Shown in pieces: positions 4,866-5,195 of a stretch of DNA of 5,195 nt (within the stretch, counting starts at the first letter, position 1; each line of letters starts with the position of its first letter). A program made the translations under genes and the position numbers. Source of the DNA: an uncultured Prevotellaceae bacterium (lineage in GTDB: Bacteria; Bacteroidota; Bacteroidia; Bacteroidales; Bacteroidaceae). Under the pieces are notes generated by a model, which worked only from the letters and a program-made list of their open reading frames with translations, was not told the DNA's origin and ran no database searches. Location: contig CALYTD010000102.1 of the NCBI GenBank assembly GCA_945486445.1, positions 1-5,195 on the forward strand. Direction: 5' to 3'.

Positions 4866-5195
4866 TTCGTGAGGTCTAAAAGGGTTGGTGTCACGTCAAC
4901 GGCGAGCGCGGGAGAGATAAACGGGCAGGCCTCGCTGTCGGTATTGACTATGATGGCATAGTTGCCTTGCTGTCCCAGTTTGGCAATGGCGTTGCGTATC
5001 TTCTCATGCAGGGGCGCCATGACCTCCTTTTCAGCCTGTGCCAGCAGGCGCTCTGACTCTTTTTTGAACTGCTCGTTACGCTCCAGAAGGGCTTGAAGGT
5101 CGGCTTGACGCTTCTGCCTTATGCTTTCCGCGAGTTGTGACTGCTGCCCAAGGAAGAGTTCATACTTCTCATTGAACTCCTTTTGTACGCCTTCC
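4862..5195 (-). CDS. OmpH/Skp-family periplasmic chaperone, C-terminal part (5' end outside window)
   Basis: An open frame enters from the right edge and ends at TGA (4862-4864), giving 110 readable residues. The first 75 or so form a Gln/Glu/Lys/Arg-rich helix of coiled-coil type (for example ERNEQFKKESERLLAQAEKE), followed by MAPLHEKIRNAIAKLGQQGNYAIIV, matching the C-terminal strand of Skp/OmpH proteins (typically PI..KI..AI...A...GY..V), and a short tail ending LLDLTK. Skp-like proteins hold unfolded outer-membrane proteins in the periplasm before delivery to the BAM complex. In Bacteroidales one or two ompH genes commonly sit between bamA and murI, which fits this position. The signal peptide and start lie beyond the window. 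The final 20 residues, with a Cys and the ACPFISPAL segment, are less typical. Confidence 0.87.
   Translation of the reverse strand, partial: EGVQKEFNEKYELFLGQQSQLAESIRQKRQADLQALLERNEQFKKESERLLAQAEKEVMAPLHEKIRNAIAKLGQQGNYAIIVNTDSEACPFISPALAVDVTPTLLDLTK

Noticed and set aside
4668..4961. Plus-strand open frame of 97 codons antisense to murI and the OmpH-like gene
   Set aside because: It spans the junction of two well-supported minus-strand genes and shows no family features; a shadow of their coding pattern.

Overview
The window looks like chromosomal DNA of a Bacteroidales bacterium, most likely in or near Prevotellaceae. Three things point there. Every gene start that can be judged lacks a Shine-Dalgarno sequence, and two of them have A-rich leaders. 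Four separate promoters fit the Bacteroidetes consensus (TTTG or TTG near -33, 19-20 nt, TAnnTTTG near -7). The proteins and the order OmpH-like/MurI are typical of the order. The genus is an inference.

Layout from left to right. Positions 1-160 carry two tandem tRNA-Val(TAC) genes on the minus strand, the left one cut by the window edge, with a promoter at 208-239. Positions 161-568 hold no protein gene: they contain that promoter, a 22-bp tandem repeat (365-490) and the terminator of the next gene. On the minus strand follow a class II fructose-bisphosphate aldolase (569-1567) with its own promoter, and a secreted alpha/beta hydrolase (1678-2904). Diverging from the hydrolase on the plus strand is a GNAT acetyltransferase related to phosphinothricin acetyltransferases (3111-3623); the 206-bp gap carries one promoter for each direction. 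The convergent gap 3624-4004 is filled with palindromic and repeated DNA and a strong terminator hairpin. The window ends with glutamate racemase murI (4005-4865, minus), overlapped by 4 bp by the end of an OmpH/Skp-like chaperone gene that runs off the right edge.

Working together: the OmpH-like protein and MurI form the tail of a cell-envelope operon (outer-membrane protein chaperoning and D-glutamate for peptidoglycan). The aldolase is central glycolysis and seems independently transcribed. The hydrolase and the acetyltransferase are single-gene units with accessory roles. I see no defence system, mobile-element gene, CRISPR array or evident new multi-gene system. The points most worth a second look are non-coding: the nested palindrome at 3827-3903, the second repeat family beside it at 3714-3788, the tandem repeat at 365-490, and promoter positions that decide the true starts of two genes.
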